A stretch of 9,388 bases of DNA from Bacteroidota bacterium (GTDB lineage: Bacteria > Bacteroidota > Bacteroidia > NS11-12g > UBA9320). The notes under the pieces are model-generated. The model was not told where the DNA came from, did not search any database, and worked only from the letters and a program-made list of their open reading frames with translations. The DNA is taken from positions 1 through 9,388 of the forward strand of contig DNBZ01000154.1 of assembly GCA_003484585.1 (NCBI GenBank), written 5' to 3'. Shown here one piece after another: positions 8,122 to 9,388 of this stretch (positions are counted from its first letter, which is position 1; each line of letters opens with the position of its first letter). Position numbers and translations under genes: made by a program.

Positions 8122-9018
8122 TCTATTGAAGTTGTTTCTTATTTCTGCTGAACCTAAATTTTTAAAAAATGTTTCGTGGTGATTAATGTTTGGAAGCAGT
8201 CTCATAGTCATATTTTTAATAGCTTCCAACTGATCAATATTAGGCATTTTAGCTTTATTACCAGCTTGTCCTACATACCACATCCACTCTCTTTCCGAGT
8301 GTTCGTATATACCAGAAGCTAGTTGTCCTCGTCTCCATGCTATATAATCTATCTTCATTGTGAGATACTTTTTAACAGCTAATTGGTAGCTTGTATCTTC
8401 AGGTATAAGAGGTAGACCTTCTTCATCTGTAGGCACGGCTAAATACGCCATACACACTTGGCCTTCTTTTACAGATAATGTAATATGATTATTATTAAGA
8501 TCAAATGTAATAGGAGTATACTCTCCGTGCATATTTGCAGTCATATCAAAGGCCATTGTACCTGAGTAATCTAAATTAAGATTATCCATCTCTGCCTCAT
8601 CTCTTTGTTCGTATCTATAAGCACCATCAGTCTCAGTTACTTTTACTAACGTACCCCAGTTCTTTTCTTGAACGTGAGCAGCTAAGTTTGCATAACCTTC
8701 TATACCACAACAAGCCCCATCCATTAGGTGATGAAACGTATCTCCAGAATACTCTGCAGGCATACCATTTACAGCTACCTGCTCTAAACTATAAAAATCA
8801 CAAGGCAGATGTGCTCTGTAATTCTTTATGTCTAAGTCAGGATTAGCTTTGTGTCCTGTAACTTTTCTTATATACTGTCTAGGATGTCCTATTAAGTTAA
8901 GAGCTTCTTCAGCCCATTGCATACAATCAATCCAAGGAAGTTCAAACTGATAACCATTATCAGCATAGACTTGTTCCATTATTGAATTAAGTGATATATA
9001 TTTTCCATTTAATGCCAT
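8119..9018 (-). CDS. Crassvirales ring protein 1 / head-to-tail adaptor-like protein
   Basis: The product is a 299-residue soluble protein starting MALNGKYISL. Residues 10-45 are helical (MEQVYADNGY, then WAEEALNLIG followed by HPRQYI), a pattern I associate with crAss-like ring protein 1. A beta region follows with RAHLPCDFYSLEQV at 68-81. Residues 167-195 are beta strands leading into AYLAVPTDEEGLPLIPED (191-208), typical of podoviral neck/adaptor proteins, which place such a segment before a C-terminal helical bundle (211-250 here). Residues 95-165 look like an insertion containing a vicinal Cys pair (103-104). The start is the first ATG after the TAA of the fibre-like gene, 12 A/T-rich bases away. 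The stop overlaps the muzzle start by one base, matching the expected ring 1-muzzle neighbourhood in crAss-like genomes. It probably forms a ring beneath the portal. The alternative is another tail-tube ring protein of the same module. Confidence 0.85.
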   Translation of the reverse strand: MALNGKYISLNSIMEQVYADNGYQFELPWIDCMQWAEEALNLIGHPRQYIRKVTGHKANPDLDIKNYRAHLPCDFYSLEQVAVNGMPAEYSGDTFHHLMDGACCGIEGYANLAAHVQEKNWGTLVKVTETDGAYRYEQRDEAEMDNLNLDYSGTMAFDMTANMHGEYTPITFDLNNNHITLSVKEGQVCMAYLAVPTDEEGLPLIPEDTSYQLAVKKYLTMKIDYIAWRRGQLASGIYEHSEREWMWYVGQAGNKAKMPNIDQLEAIKNMTMRLLPNINHHETFFKNLGSAEIRNNFNR

Positions 9019-9030
9019 ATTATTTCTATT

Positions 9031-9388
9031 TTATAAGGAGTTTGTCCAATCTAAATTTAAAACCATTGTTGCTATAGAGTCCATAGATGCGTTTGTAGGG
9101 TCAAAACTAATAAATATTACATCTCCTGCGTTAAATACATTCATGTTACTAGAATACTGACCATCAAAACTATCAAACTTGTAAGACCTGTCGTCATACT
9201 GCATATTAACTACATCACTTTCACCAGTTCCAGGATTAACAGAAGCAACTTCATTGTTTGGATATACTCTATGTACATTTACTATAGAATTACCGCAAGC
9301 TTGTTCAGACCTAATTATTACAGATTCTACACTACCATTACAAGGAGCAATAAATCCTCCAAACTCTAAGTATCCATTAGGATTGGTA
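9031..9388 (-). CDS. C-terminal part of a putative phage fibre / surface-exposed virion protein
   Basis: The last 118 codons of a gene that enters from the high-coordinate edge and ends with TAA at 9033-9031. The frame is open throughout. The fragment alternates hydrophobic and polar residues as in a beta-sandwich. Its motifs are YLEFGGFIAPCNGSVESVII, RSEQACGNSIVNVHRV, FNAGDVIFISFDPTNA and a final strand ATMVLNLDW. This arrangement (an 'AP-C/Y-NG' opening, a 'GD-I-SFDPT' turn and a closing strand) resembles the C-terminal domains of tail fibres and receptor-binding proteins in aquatic phages. That resemblance is from memory and unverified. The two Cys residues are 15 apart. The gene lies 12 bases upstream of ring 1 in the same orientation, so it is in the same late operon. 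It could be a tail fibre, a head fibre or another virion decoration protein; the missing N-terminus would decide. Confidence 0.72.
   Translation of the reverse strand, partial: TNPNGYLEFGGFIAPCNGSVESVIIRSEQACGNSIVNVHRVYPNNEVASVNPGTGESDVVNMQYDDRSYKFDSFDGQYSSNMNVFNAGDVIFISFDPTNASMDSIATMVLNLDWTNSL

Noticed and set aside
8707..8712. Vicinal Cys pair in ring protein 1 as a possible metal or redox site
   Set aside because: The pair is not part of a CxxC or zinc-binding arrangement with nearby His/Cys at suitable spacing that I can support, and it lies in a likely variable insertion.

Overview
This window looks like part of the virion-assembly module of a tailed bacteriophage of the order Crassvirales (crAss-like podoviruses), which infect Bacteroidota. 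The main evidence is a pair of adjacent genes. One is a 1404-residue protein with the hallmark N-terminus (KGMQKDL…, NVKGN) and internal blocks (WIGDI, RVERTERD, GIYWID) of the crAss 'stabilization'/muzzle protein. The other is a 299-residue protein resembling the crAss ring (head-to-tail adaptor) protein 1. The DNA is AT-rich. Start codons follow A/T-rich leaders without Shine-Dalgarno sequences, as in Bacteroidota and their phages. All five visible stop codons are TAA, and the long frames stay open under the standard code. These identifications come from remembered family features, since no database search could be run.

Every real gene is on the minus strand, so transcription runs from high to low coordinates. 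In that order the window holds: the 3' end of a probable fibre or other surface-exposed virion protein (9388-9031); ring protein 1 (9018-8119); the muzzle protein (8119-3905); a 556-residue mosaic internal/cargo protein (3880-2210); a 668-residue probable internal/cargo protein (2206-200); and the first 62 codons of another gene (187-1). Spacers are 12, -1 (TAATG overlap), 24, 3 and 12 bases. The region is therefore almost fully coding, reads as one co-transcribed late operon, and contains no convincing promoter, terminator, RNA gene, mobile element or CRISPR array.

Functionally, ring 1 would sit below the portal as part of the neck. The muzzle would form the distal tail assembly that holds and gates the channel. 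The two following proteins would be packaged in the capsid or tail and ejected with the DNA. The fibre fragment may contact the host surface. The least described part is the 556-residue protein. It joins an N-terminal domain also seen in internal proteins of unrelated podoviruses, a central EGGEVV/GGPSHADGG/FTDRL domain, and a hydrophobic plus Gln-rich helical tail. A G6-T5-A6 tract containing a consensus -1 slippery heptamer lies exactly at the boundary before that tail.
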